DNA of 64,000 nucleotides from Eutreptiella sp. 'Long Island Sound 2002'. Its lineage: Eukaryota > Euglenozoa > Euglenophyceae > Eutreptiales > Eutreptiaceae. The stretch's first letter is position 1, and every line of letters begins with the position of its first letter. The position numbers were made by a program, and so were the translations under genes. The notes beneath the pieces are model-generated. The model was not told the DNA's origin, ran no database searches, and worked only from the letters and a program-made list of their open reading frames with translations. Shown here piece after piece: positions 47,915-59,283 of the stretch. The stretch covers positions 12,421,629-12,485,628 of the forward strand of contig OZ038380.1 in the NCBI GenBank assembly GCA_964036045.1, in the 5' to 3' direction.

Positions 47915-50900
47915 CTTGGCCATGCAGTTTTTGTGCAGAAGTCATGATTGGACTGTGGTAAATCATTATTACACACAAAACTGGGGCCTCACCGTATGTT
48001 TTTTGCGGCAATGCTGCACTCACAGTTTGTGCCCCACATTGTGGCCACTGTGCCCCAAAACTGGCTCGGTCTTGGCCATGCAGCCTTTGTGCAGAAGTCA
48101 TGATTGGACTGTGGCAAATCATTATTACACACAAAACTGGGGTCTCGCCATGTGTTTTTTGCGGCAATGCTGCACTCACAGTTTGTGCCCCACATTGTGG
48201 CCACTGTGCCCCAAAACTGGCTCGGTCTTGGCCATGCAGCCTTTGTGCAGAAGTCATGGTTGGACTGTGGTAAATCATTATTGCACACAAAACTGGGGTC
48301 TCACCGTATGTTTTTTGCGGCAATGCTGCACTCACAGTTTGTGCCGCACATTGTGGCCACTATGCCCCAAAACTGGCTCGGTCTTGGCCATGCAGCCTTT
48401 GTGCAGAAGTCATGATTGGACTGTGGTAAATCATTATTACACACAAAACTGGGGCCTCACCGTATGTTTTTTGCGGCAATGCTGCACTCACAGTTTGTGC
48501 CGCACATTGTGGCCACTATGCCCCAAAACTGGCTCGGTCTTGGCCATGCAGTTTTTGTGCAGAAGTCATGATTGGACTGTGGTAAATCATTATTACACAC
48601 AAAACTGGGGCCTCACCGTATGTTTTTTGCGGCAATGCTGCACTCCCTATTTGTGCCCCACATTGTGGCCACTATGCCCCAAAACTGGCTCGGTCTTGGC
48701 CATGCAGTTTTTGTGCAGAAGTCATGATTGGACTGTGGTAAATCATTATTACACACAAAACTGGGGTCTAACCATGTGTTTTTTGCGGCAATGCTGCACT
48801 CACAGTTTGTGCCCCACATTGTGGCCACTGTGCCCCAAAACTGGCTCGGTCTTGGCCATGCAGTTTTTGTGCAGAAGTCATGATTCGACTGTGGTAAATC
48901 ATTATTACACACAAAACTGGGGCCTCACCGTATTTTTTTTGCGGCAATGCTGCACTCACAGTTTGTGCCCCACATTGTGGCCACTATGCCCCAAAGCTGG
49001 CTCGGTCTTGGCCATGCAGTTTTTGTGCAGAAGTCATGGTTGGACTGTGGTAAATCATTATTACACACAAATTTGGGGTCTCACCACGTGCTTTTTGCTG
49101 CAATGCTGCACTCACTGTTTGTGCCCCACATTGTGGCCACTTTGCCCCAAAACTGGCTCGGTCTTGGCCATGCAGTTTTTGTGCAGAAGTCATGATTGGA
49201 CTGTGGTAAATCATTATTACACACAAAACTGGGGCCTCACCGTATGTTTTCTGCGGCAATGCTGCACTCACACTTTGTGCCCCACATTGTGGCCACTATG
49301 CCCCAAAACTGGCTCGGTCTTGGCCATGCAGTTTTTGTGCAGAAGTCATGGTTGGACTGTGGTAAATCATTATTACACACAAAACTCGGCTCTCACCACG
49401 TGCTTTTTGCGGCAATGCTGCACTCACAGTTTGTGCCCCACATTGTGGTCACAATGCTCCAAAACTGGCTCGGTCTTGGCCATGCAGCCTTTGTGCAGAA
49501 GTCATGATTGGACTGTGGTGAATCATTATTGCACACAAAACTGGGGTCTCACCATGTGTTTTTTGCGGCAATGCTGCACTCACTGTTTGTGCCCCACATT
49601 GTGGTCAAAATGCTCCAAAACTGGCTCGGTCTTGGCCATGCAGCCTTTGTGCAGAAGTCATGGTTGGACTGTGGTAAATCATTATTACACACAAAACTGG
49701 GGTCTCACCATGTGTTTTTTGCGACAATGCTGCACTCACAGTTAGTGCCCCACATTGTGGCCACTGTGCCCCAAAACTGGCTCGGTCTTGGCCATGCAGT
49801 TTTTGTGCAGAAGTCATGATTGGACTGTGGTAAATCATTATTACACACAAAACTGGGGCCTCACCGTATGTTTTTTGCGGCAATGCTGCACTCACAGTTT
49901 GTGCCCCACATTGTGGCCACTATGCCCCAAAACTGGCTCGGTCTTGGCCATGCAGTTTTTGTGCAGAAGTCATGATTGGACTGTGGTAAATCATTATTAC
50001 ACACAAAACTGGGGCCCCACCGTATGTTTTTTGCGGCAATGCTGCACTCACAGTTTGTGCCGCACATTGTGGCCACTATGCCCCAAAACTGGCTCGGTCT
50101 TGGCCATGCAGTTTTTGTGCAGAAGTCATGATTGGACTGTGGCAAATCATTATTACACACAAAACTGGGGTCTAACCATGTGTTTTTTGCGGCAATGCTG
50201 CACTCACTGTTTGTGCCCCACATTGTGGCCACTATGCCCCAAAACTGGCTCGGTCTTGGCCATGCAGTTTTTGTGCAGAAGTCATGATTGGACTGTGGTA
50301 AATCATTATTACACACAAAACTGGGGCCTCACCGTATGTTTTTTGCGGCAATGCTGCACTCACAGCTTGTGCCGCACATTGTGGCCACTATGCCCCAAAA
50401 CTGGCTCGGTCTTGGCCATGCAGCTTTTGTGCAGAAGTCATGATTGGACTGTGGTAAATCATTATTACACACAAAACTGGGGCCTCACCGTATGTTTTTT
50501 GCGGCAATGCTGCACTCACAGTTTGTGCCGCACATTGTGGCCACAATGCCCCAAAACTGGCTCGGTCTTGGCCATGCAGTTTTTGTGCAGAAGTCATGAT
50601 TGGACTGTGGTAAATCATTATTACACACAAAACTGGGGTCTAACCATGTGTTTTTTGCGGCAATGCTGCACTCCCTATTTGTGCCCCACATTGTGGCCAC
50701 TGTGCCCCAAAACTGGCTCGGTCTTGGCCATGCAGTTTTTGTGCAGAAGTCATGATTGGACTGTGGTAAATCATTATTACACACAATACTGGGGCCTCAC
50801 CGTATGTTTTTTGCGGCAATGCTGCACTCACACTTTGTGCCCCACATTGTGGCCACTATGCCCCAAAACTGGCTCGGTCTTGGCCATGCAGTTTTTGTGC

Positions 50901-51034
50901 AGAAGTCATGGTTGGACTGTGGTAAATCATTATTACACACAAAACTGGGGTCTAACCATGTGTTATTTGCGGCAATGCTGCACTCACTGTTTGTGCCCCA
51001 CATTGTGGTCACAATGCTCCAAAACTGGCTCGGT
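47915..51034 (+). repeat. second GCAGTT-type domain, 20 monomers
   Basis: Monomers mostly share GCAGTTTTTGTG, CCTCACCGTATG and GGCCACTATGCCCC with the 21,235-32,934 domain, with some GCAGCC monomers at the left end. Private changes include CTCCCTATTTGTG (near 48,645 and 50,672). A nonsense change CAGTTAGTGCC lies at about 49,743. Confidence 0.82.
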
Positions 51035-54000
51035 CTTGGCCATGCAGCCTTTGTGCAGAAGTCATGGTTGGACTGTGGTAAATCATTATTGCACACAAAA
51101 CTCGGGTCTAACCATGTGTTTTTTGCGGCAATGCTGCACTCACAGTTTGTGCCCCACATTGTGGCCACTATGCCCCAAAACTGGCTCGGTCTTGGCCATG
51201 CAGCCTTTGTGCAGAAGTCATGGTTGGACTGTGGTAAATCATTATTACACACAAAACTGGGGTCTCACCATGTGTTATTTGCGGCAATGCTGCACTCACA
51301 GTTTGTGCCCCACATTGTGGTCACAATGCTCCAAAATTGGCTCGGTCTTGGCCATACAGTTTTTGTGCAGAAGTCATGATTGGACTGTGGTAAATCATTA
51401 TTACACACAAAACTGGGGTCTCACCGTGTGTTTTTTGCGGCAATGCTGCACTCACAGTTTGTACCCCACATTGTGGCCACTGTGCCCCAAAACTGGCTCG
51501 GTCTTGGCCATGCAGCCTTTGTGCAGAAGTCATGGTTGGACTGTGGTAAATCATTATTACACACAAAACTGGGGTCTCACCATGTGTTTTTTGCGGCAAT
51601 GCTGCACTCACAGTTTGTGCCCCACACTGTGGTCACAATGCTCCAAAACTGGCTTGGTCTTGGCCATGCAGCCTTTGTGCAGAAGTCATGATTGGACTGT
51701 GGTAAATCATTATTGCACACAAAACTGGGGTCTCACCATGTGTTTTTTGCGGCAATGCTGCACTCACTGTTTGTGCCGCACATTGTGGCCACTGTGCCCC
51801 AAAACTGGCTCGGTCTTGGCCATGCAGTTTTTGTGCAGAAGTCATGATTGGACTGTGGTAAATCATTATTACACACAAAACTGGGGCCTCACCATGTGTT
51901 TTTTGCGGCAATGCTGCACTCACAGTTTGTGCCCCACACTGTGGTCACAATGCTCCAAAACTGGCTCTGTCTTGGCCATACAGTTTTTGTGCAGAAGTCA
52001 TGATTGGACTGTGGTAAATCATTATTACACACAAAACTGGGGTTTAACCATGTGTTTTTTGCGGCAATGCTGCACTGACAGTTTGTGCCCCACATTGTGG
52101 CCACTGTGCCCCAAAACTGGCTCGGTCTTGGCCATGCAGCCTTTGTGCAGAGGTCATGGTTGGACTGTGGTAAATCATTATTACACACAAAACTGGGGTC
52201 TCACCATGTGTTTTTTGCGGCAATGCTGCACTCACACTTTGTGCCCCTCATTGTGGTCACAATGCTCCAAAACTGGCTCGGTCTTGGCCATGCAGCCTTT
52301 GTGCAGAAGTCATGGTTGGACTGTGGTAAATCGTTATTGCACACAAAACTGGGGTCTCACCATGTGTTTTTTGCGGCAATGCTGCACTCACAGTTTGTGC
52401 CCCACAGTGTGGTCACAATGCTCCAAAACTGGCTCGGTCTTGGCCATACAAGTTTTGTGCAGAAGTCATGGTTGGACTGTGGTAAAGCATTATTACACAC
52501 AAAACTGGGGTCTCACCGTGTGTGTTTTGCGGCAATGCTGCACTCACAGTTTGTGCCCCACATTGTGGCCACTGTGCCCCAAAACTGGCTCGGTCTTGGC
52601 CATGCAGCCTTTGTGCAGAAGTCATGGTTGGACTGTGGTAAATCATTATTACACACAAAACTGGGGTCTAACCATGTGTTTATTGCGGCAATGCTGCACT
52701 CACAGTTTGTGCCCCTCATTGTGGTCACAATGCTCCAAAACTGGCTCGGTCTTGGCCATGCAGCCTTTGTGCAGAAGTCATGGTTGGACTGTGGTAAATC
52801 ATTATTGCACACAAAACTGGGGTCTCACCATTTGTTTTTTGCGGCAATGCTGCACTCACAGTTTGTGCCCCACATTGTGGCCACTTTGCCCCAAAACTGG
52901 CTCGGTCTTGGCCATGCAGCCTTTGTGCAGAAGTCATGGTTGGACTGTGGTAAATCATTATTACACCCCAAACTGGGGTCTCACCGTATGTTTTTTGCGG
53001 CAATGCTGCACTCACAGTTTGTGCCCCACATTGTGGCCACTGTGCCCCAAAACTGGCTCGGTCTTGGCCATGCAGCCTTTGTGCAGAAGTCGTGGTTCGA
53101 CTGTGATAAATCATTATTACACAGAAAACTGGGGTCTCACCATGTGTTTTTTGCGGCAATGCTGCACTCACAGTTTGTGCCCCTCATTGTGGCCAATGTG
53201 CCCCAAAACTGGCTCGGTCTTGGCCATGCAGCCTTTGTGCAGAAGTCATGGTTGGACTGTGGTAAATCATTATTACACACAAAACTGGGGTCTAACCATG
53301 TGTTTTTTGCGGCAATGCTGCACTCACTGTTTGTGCCCCACATTGTGGCCACTGTGCCCCAAAACTGGCTCGGTCTTGGCCAAGCAGTTTTTGTGCAGAA
53401 GTCATGGTTGGACTGTGGTAAATCATTATTACACACAAAACTGGGGTCTCACCATGTGTTTTTTGCGGCAATGCTGCACTCACAGTTTGTGCCCCACATT
53501 GTGGCCACTGTGCCCCAAAACTGGCTCGGTCTTGGCCATGCAGCCTTTGTGCAGAAGTCATGGTTGGACTGTGGTAAATCATTATTACACCCCAAACTGG
53601 GGTCTAACCATGTGTTTTTTGCGGCAATGCTGCACTCACTGTTTGTGCCCCACATTGTGGCCACTGTGCCCCAAAACTGGCTCGGTCTTGGCCAAGCAGT
53701 TTTTGTGCAGAAGTCATGGTTGGACTGTTGTAAATCATTATTACACACAAGACTGGGGTCTCACCATGTGTTTTTTGCGGCAATGCTGCACTCACTGTTT
53801 GTGCCCCACATTGTGGTCACAATGCCCCAAAACTGGCTCTGTCTTGGCCATGCAGCCTTTGTGCAGAAGTCATGATTGGACTGTGGTAAATCATTCTTGC
53901 ACACAAAACTGGGGTCTCAGCATGTGTTTTTTGCGGCAATGCTGCACTCACTGTTTGTGCCCCACATTGTGGTCACAATGCTCCAAAACTGGCTCGGTCT

Positions 54001-55090
54001 TGGCCATGCAGCCTTTGTGCAGAAGTCATGATTGGACTGTGGTAAATCATTATTACACACAAAACAGGGGTCTCACCATGTGTTTTTTGCGGCAATGCTG
54101 CACTCACTGTTTGTGCCCCACATTGTGGTCACAATGCTCCAAAACTGGCTCGGTCTTGGCCATGCAGCCTTTGTGCAGAAGTCATGATTGGACTGTGGTA
54201 AATCATTATTACACACAAAACTGGGGTATAACCATGTGTTTTTTGCGGCAATGCTGCACTCACTGTTTGTGCCCCACATTGTGGCCACTGTGCCCCAAAA
54301 CTGGCTCGGTCTTGGCCATGCAGCCTTTGTGCAGAAGTCGTGGTTCGACTGTGATAAATCATTATTACACACAAACCTGGGGTCTCACCATGTGTTTTTT
54401 GCGGCAATGCTGCACTCACAGTTTGTGCCCCTCATTGTGGCCAATGTGCCCCAAAACTGGCTCGGTCTTGGCCATGCAGCCTTTGTGCAGAAGTCATGGT
54501 TGGACTGTGGTAAATCATTACTACACACAAAACTGGGGTCTCACCATGTGTTTTTTGCGGCAATGCTGCACTCACAGTTTGTGCCCCACATTGTGGCCAC
54601 TGTGCCCCAAAACTGGCTCGGTCTTGGCCATGCAGCCTTTGTGCAGAAGTCATGGTTGGACTGTGGTAAATCATTATTACACACAAAACTGGGGTCTAAC
54701 CATGTGTTTTTTGCGGTAATGCTGCACTCACTGTTTGTGCCCCACATTGTGGCCACTGTGCCCCAAAACTGGCTCGGTCTTGGCCAAGCAGTTTTTGTGC
54801 AGAAGTCATGGTTGGACTGTGGTAAATCATTATTACACACAAGACTGGGGTCTCACCATGTGTTTTTTGCGGCAATGCTGCACTCACTGTTTGTGCCCCA
54901 CAGTGTGGTCACAATGCTCCAAAACTGGCTCGGTCTTGGCCATGCAGCCTTTGTGCAGAAGTCATGGTTGGACTGTGGTAAATCATTATTGCACACAAAA
55001 CAGGGGTCTCACCATGTGTTTTTTGCGGCAATGCTGCACTCACTGTTTGTGCCCCACATTGTGGTCACAATGCTCCAAAACTGGCTCGGT
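51035..55090 (+). repeat. second mixed GCAGCC-type domain, 26 monomers
   Basis: It shares rare markers with 32,935-36,210: CCATACAAGTTTTGTG with GTAAAGCATT (52,439 onward), TTACACCCCAA (about 52,966 and 53,588), GGTTCGACTGTGATAAA (about 53,092 and 54,342) and CCCCACAGTGTGG (about 52,402 and 54,899). GGCCAAGCAGTTTTTG at 53,380, 53,693 and 54,784 marks a local repeat. Confidence 0.8.
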
Positions 55091-56026
55091 CTTGGCCATG
55101 CAGCCTTTGTGCAGAAGTCATGATTGGACTGTGGTGAATCATTATTGCACACAAAACAGGGGTCTCAAAGTGTGTTTTTTGCGGCAATGCTGCACTCACA
55201 GTTTGTGCCCCACATTGTGGCCACTGTGCCCCAAAACTGGCTCGGTCTTGGCCATGCAGCCTTTGTGCAGCAGTCATGGTTGGACTGTGGTAAATCATTA
55301 TTGCACACAAAACAGGGGTCTAACCATGTGTTTTTTGCGGCAATGCTGCACTCACTGTTTGTGCCCCACATTGTGGCCACTGTGCCCCAAAACTGACTGG
55401 GTCTTGGCCATGCAGCCTTTGTGCAGAAGTCATGGTTGGACTGTGGTAAATCATTATTGCACACAAAACAGGGGTCTCACCATGTGTTTTTTGCGGCAAT
55501 GCTGCACTCACAGTTTGTGCCCCACATTGTGGCCACTGTGCCCCAAAACTGACTGGGTCTTGGCCATGCAGCCTTTGTGCAGAAGTCATGATTCGACTGT
55601 GGTAAATCATTATTACACACAAAACTGGGGTCTCACCGTATGTTTTTTGCGGCAATGCTGCACTCACACTTTGTGCCCCACATTGTGGGCACTGTGCCCC
55701 AAAGCTGGCTCGGTCTTGGCCATGCAGCCTTTGTGCAGAAGTCATGGTTGGACTGTGGTAAATCATTATTACACACAAGACTGGGGTCTCAGCATGTGTT
55801 TTTTGCGGCAATGCTGCACTCACAGTTTGTGCCCCACGTTGTGGCCACTGTGCCCCAAAACTGGCTCGGTCTTGGCCATGCAGCCTTTGTGCAGAAGTCA
55901 TGATTGGACTGTGGTAAATTATTATTGCACACAAAACTGGGGTCACACCATGTGTTTTTTGCGGCAATGCTGCACTCACTGTTTGTGCCCCACATTGTGG
56001 TCACAATGCTCCAAAACTGGCTCGGT
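55091..56026 (+). repeat. GACTGGGTC domain, copy 2, entry block
   Basis: Six monomers: TCTCAAAGTGTG; GCAGCAGTC with a GACTGGGTC end; a second GACTGGGTC end; GATTCGACTG with CACACTTTGTG and GTGGGCAC; ACACAAGACTGGGG with CCCCACGTTGTGG; and a GTAAATTATT monomer. It repeats the monomer set of 36,211-39,174. Confidence 0.82.
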
Positions 56027-56962
56027 CTTGGCCATGCAGCCTTTGTGCAGAAGTCATGGTTGGACTGTGGTAAATCATTATTGCACACAAAACTGGGGTC
56101 TCACCATGTGTTTTTTGCGGCAATGCTGCACTCACTGTTTGTGCCCCACATTGTGGTCACAATGCTCCAAAACTGGCTCGGTCTTGGCCATGCAGCCTTT
56201 GTGCAGAAGTCATGGTTGGACTGTGGTAAATCATTGTTACACACAAAACTGGGGTCTAACCATGTGTTTTTTGCGGCAATGCTGCAGTAACAGTTTGTGC
56301 CCCTCATTGTGGTCACAATGCTCCAAAACTGGCTCGGTCTTGGCCATGCAGCCTTTGTGCAGAAGTCATGGTTGGACTGTGGTAAATCATTATTGCACAC
56401 AAAACTGGGGTCTCACCATGTGTTTTTTGCGGCAATGCTGCACTCACAGTTTGTGCCCCACATTGTGGCCACTGTGCCCCAAAACTGACTGGGTCTTGGC
56501 CATGCAGCCTTTGTGCAGAAGTCATGATTCGACTGTGGTAAATCATTATTACACACAAAACTGGGGTCTCACCGTATGTTTTTTGCGGCAATGCTGCACT
56601 CACACTTTGTGCCCCACATTGTGGGCACTGTGCCCCAAAGCTGGCTCGGTCTTGGCCATGCAGCCTTTGTGCATAAGTCAAGGTTGGACTGTGGTAAATC
56701 ATTATTACACACAAGACTGGGGTCTCAGCATGTGTTTTTTGCGGCAATGCTGCACTCACAGTTTGTGCCCCACGTTGTGGCCACTGTGCCCCAAAACTGG
56801 CTCGGTCTTGGCCATGCAGCCTTTGTGCAGAAGTCATGATTGGACTGTGGTAAATCATTATTACACACAAAACTGGGGTCACACCATGTGTTTTTCCTGG
56901 CAATGCTGCACTAACTGTTTGTGCCCCACATTGTGGTCACAATGCTCCAAAACTGGCTCGGT
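56027..56962 (+). repeat. staggered HOR copy 1, 6 monomers (936 bp)
   Basis: Runs through ATTGTTAC, CTGCAGTAACAG, a GACTGGGTC end, GATTCGACTG with GTGGGCAC, TGCATAAGTCAAGG with an ACACAAGACTGG middle, and a monomer with TTTTTCCTGGCAATG. It aligns with the next copy from its second monomer on. Its first monomer lacks the GTGAAGAAG and 10-bp deletion markers. Confidence 0.8.
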
Positions 56963-58044
56963 CTTGGCCATGCAGCCTTTGTGAAGAAGTCATGGTTGGA
57001 CTGTGGTAAATCATTATTGCACACAAAACTGGGGTCTCACCAGCGGCAATGCTGCACTCACTGTTTGTGCCCCACATTGTGGTCACAATGCTCCAAAACT
57101 GGCTCGGTCTTGGCCATGCAGCCTTTGTGCAGAAGTCATGGTTGGACTGTGGTAAATCATTGTTACACACAAAACTGGGGTCTAACCATGTGTTTTTTGC
57201 GGCAATGCTGCAGTAACAGTTTGTGCCCCTCATTGTGGTCACAATGCTCCAAAACTGGCTCGGTCTTGGCCATGCAGCCTTTGTGCAGAAGTCATGGTTG
57301 GACTGTGGTAAATCATTATTGCACACAAAACTGGGGTCTCACCATGTGTTTTTTGCGGCAATGCTGCAGTAACAGTTTGTGCCCCTCATTGTGGTCACAA
57401 TGCTCCAAAACTGGCTCGGTCTTGGCCATGCAGCCTTTGTGCAGAAGTCATGGTTGGACTGTGGTAAATCATTATTGCACACAAAACTGGGGTCTCACCA
57501 TGTGTTTTTTGCGGCAATGCTGCACTCACAGTTTGTGCCCCACATTGTGGCCACTGTGCCCCAAAACTGACTGGGTCTTGGCCATGCAGCCTTTGTGCAG
57601 AAGTCATGATTCGACTGTGGTAAATCATTATTACACACAAAACTGGGGTCTCACCGTATGTTTTTTGCGGCAATGCTGCACTCACACTTTGTGCCCCACA
57701 TTGTGGGCACTGTGCCCCAAAGCTGGCTCGGTCTTGGCCATGCAGCCTTTGTGCATAAGTCATGGTTGGACTGTGGTAAATCATTATTACACACAAGACT
57801 GGGGTCTCAGCATGTGTTTTTTGCGGCAATGCTGCACTCACAGTTTGTGCCCCACGTTGTGGCCACTGTGCCCCAAAACTGGCTCGGTCTTGGCCATGCA
57901 GCCTTTGTGCAGAAGTCATGATTGGACTGTGGTAAATCATTATTACACACAAAACTGGGGTCACACCATGTGTTTTTCCTGGCAATGCTGCACTAACTGT
58001 TTGTGCCCCACATTGTGGTCACAATGCTCCAAAACTGGCTCGGT
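56963..58044 (+). repeat. staggered HOR copy 2, 7 monomers minus 10 bp (1,082 bp)
   Basis: The first monomer has TTTGTGAAGAAG and a 10-bp deletion between 57,042 and 57,043 (CTCACCAGCGGC). The remaining monomers match copy 1, with an extra CAGTAACAG monomer. The deletion recurs exactly 1,082 bp later, so copies 2 and 3 share a recent ancestor. Confidence 0.88.
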
Positions 58045-59283
58045 CTTGGCCATGCAGCCTTTGTGAAGAAGTCATGGTTGGACTGTGGTAAATCATTATT
58101 GCACACAAAACTGGGGTCTCACCAGCGGCAATGCTGCACTCACTGTTTGTGCCCCACATTGTGGTCACAATGCTCCAAAACTGGCTCGGTCTTGGCCATG
58201 CAGCCTTTGTGCAGAAGTCATGGTTGGACTGTGGTAAATCATTGTTACACACAAAACTGGGGTCTAACCATGTGTTTTTTGCGGCAATGCTGCACTCACA
58301 GTTTGTGCCCCTCATTGTGGTCACAATGCTCCAAAACTGGCTCGGTCTTGGCCATGCAGCCTTTGTGCAGAAGTCATGGTTGGACTGTGGTAAATCATTA
58401 TTGCACACAAAACTGGGGTCTCACCATGTGTTTTTTGCGGCAATGCTGCACTCACAGTTTGTGCCCCACATTGTGGCCACTGTGCCCCAAAGCTGGCTCG
58501 GTCTTGGCCATGCAGCCTTTGTGCAGAAGTCATGGTTGGACTGTGGTAAATCATTGTTACACACAAAACTGGGGTCTAACCATGTGTTTTTTGCGGCAAT
58601 GCTGCAGTAACAGTTTGTGCCCCTCATTGTGGTCACAATGCTCCAAAACTGGCTCGGTCTTGGCCATGCAGCCTTTGTGCAGAAGTCATGGTTGGACTGT
58701 GGTAAATCATTATTGCACACAAAACTGGGGTCTCACCATGTGTTTTTTGCGGCAATGCTGCACTCACAGTTTGTGCCCCACATTGTGGCCACTGTGCCCC
58801 AAAACTGACTGGGTCTTGGCCATGCAGCCTTTGTGCAGAAGTCATGATTCGACTGTGGTAAATCATTATTACACACAAAACTGGGGTCTCACCGTATGTT
58901 TTTTGCGGCAATGCTGCACTCACACTTTGTGCCCCACATTGTGGGCACTGTGCCCCAAAGCTGGCTCGGTCTTGGCCATGCAGCCTTTGTGCATAAGTCA
59001 TGGTTGGACTGTGGTAAATCATTATTACACACAAGACTGGGGTCTCAGCATGTGTTTTTTGCGGCAATGCTGCACTCACAGTTTGTGCCCCATGTTGTGG
59101 CCACTGTGCCCCAAAACTGGCTCGGTCTTGGCCATGCAGCCTTTGTGCAGAAGTCATGATTGGACTGTGGTAAATTATTATTGCACACAAAACTGGGGTC
59201 ACACCATGTGTTTTTTTGCGGCAATGCTGCACTAACTGTTTGTGCCCCACATTGTGGTCACAATGCTCCAAAACCGGCTCGGT
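58045..59283 (+). repeat. staggered HOR copy 3, 8 monomers minus 9 bp (1,239 bp)
   Basis: It starts with the same GTGAAGAAG monomer and 10-bp deletion (58,124/58,125). It has one more monomer than copy 2 and an extra T in the T run (59,211-59,217). The next GTGAAGAAG monomer, at 59,284, lacks the deletion, so the deletion arose after the GTGAAGAAG change. Confidence 0.88.

Noticed and set aside
56880-56920. TTTTTCCTGGCAATG as a breakpoint with foreign DNA
   Set aside because: Length and flanks match the normal TTTTTTGCGGCAATG segment. It is a few substitutions, and it recurs 1,082 bp later as part of the HOR copy.
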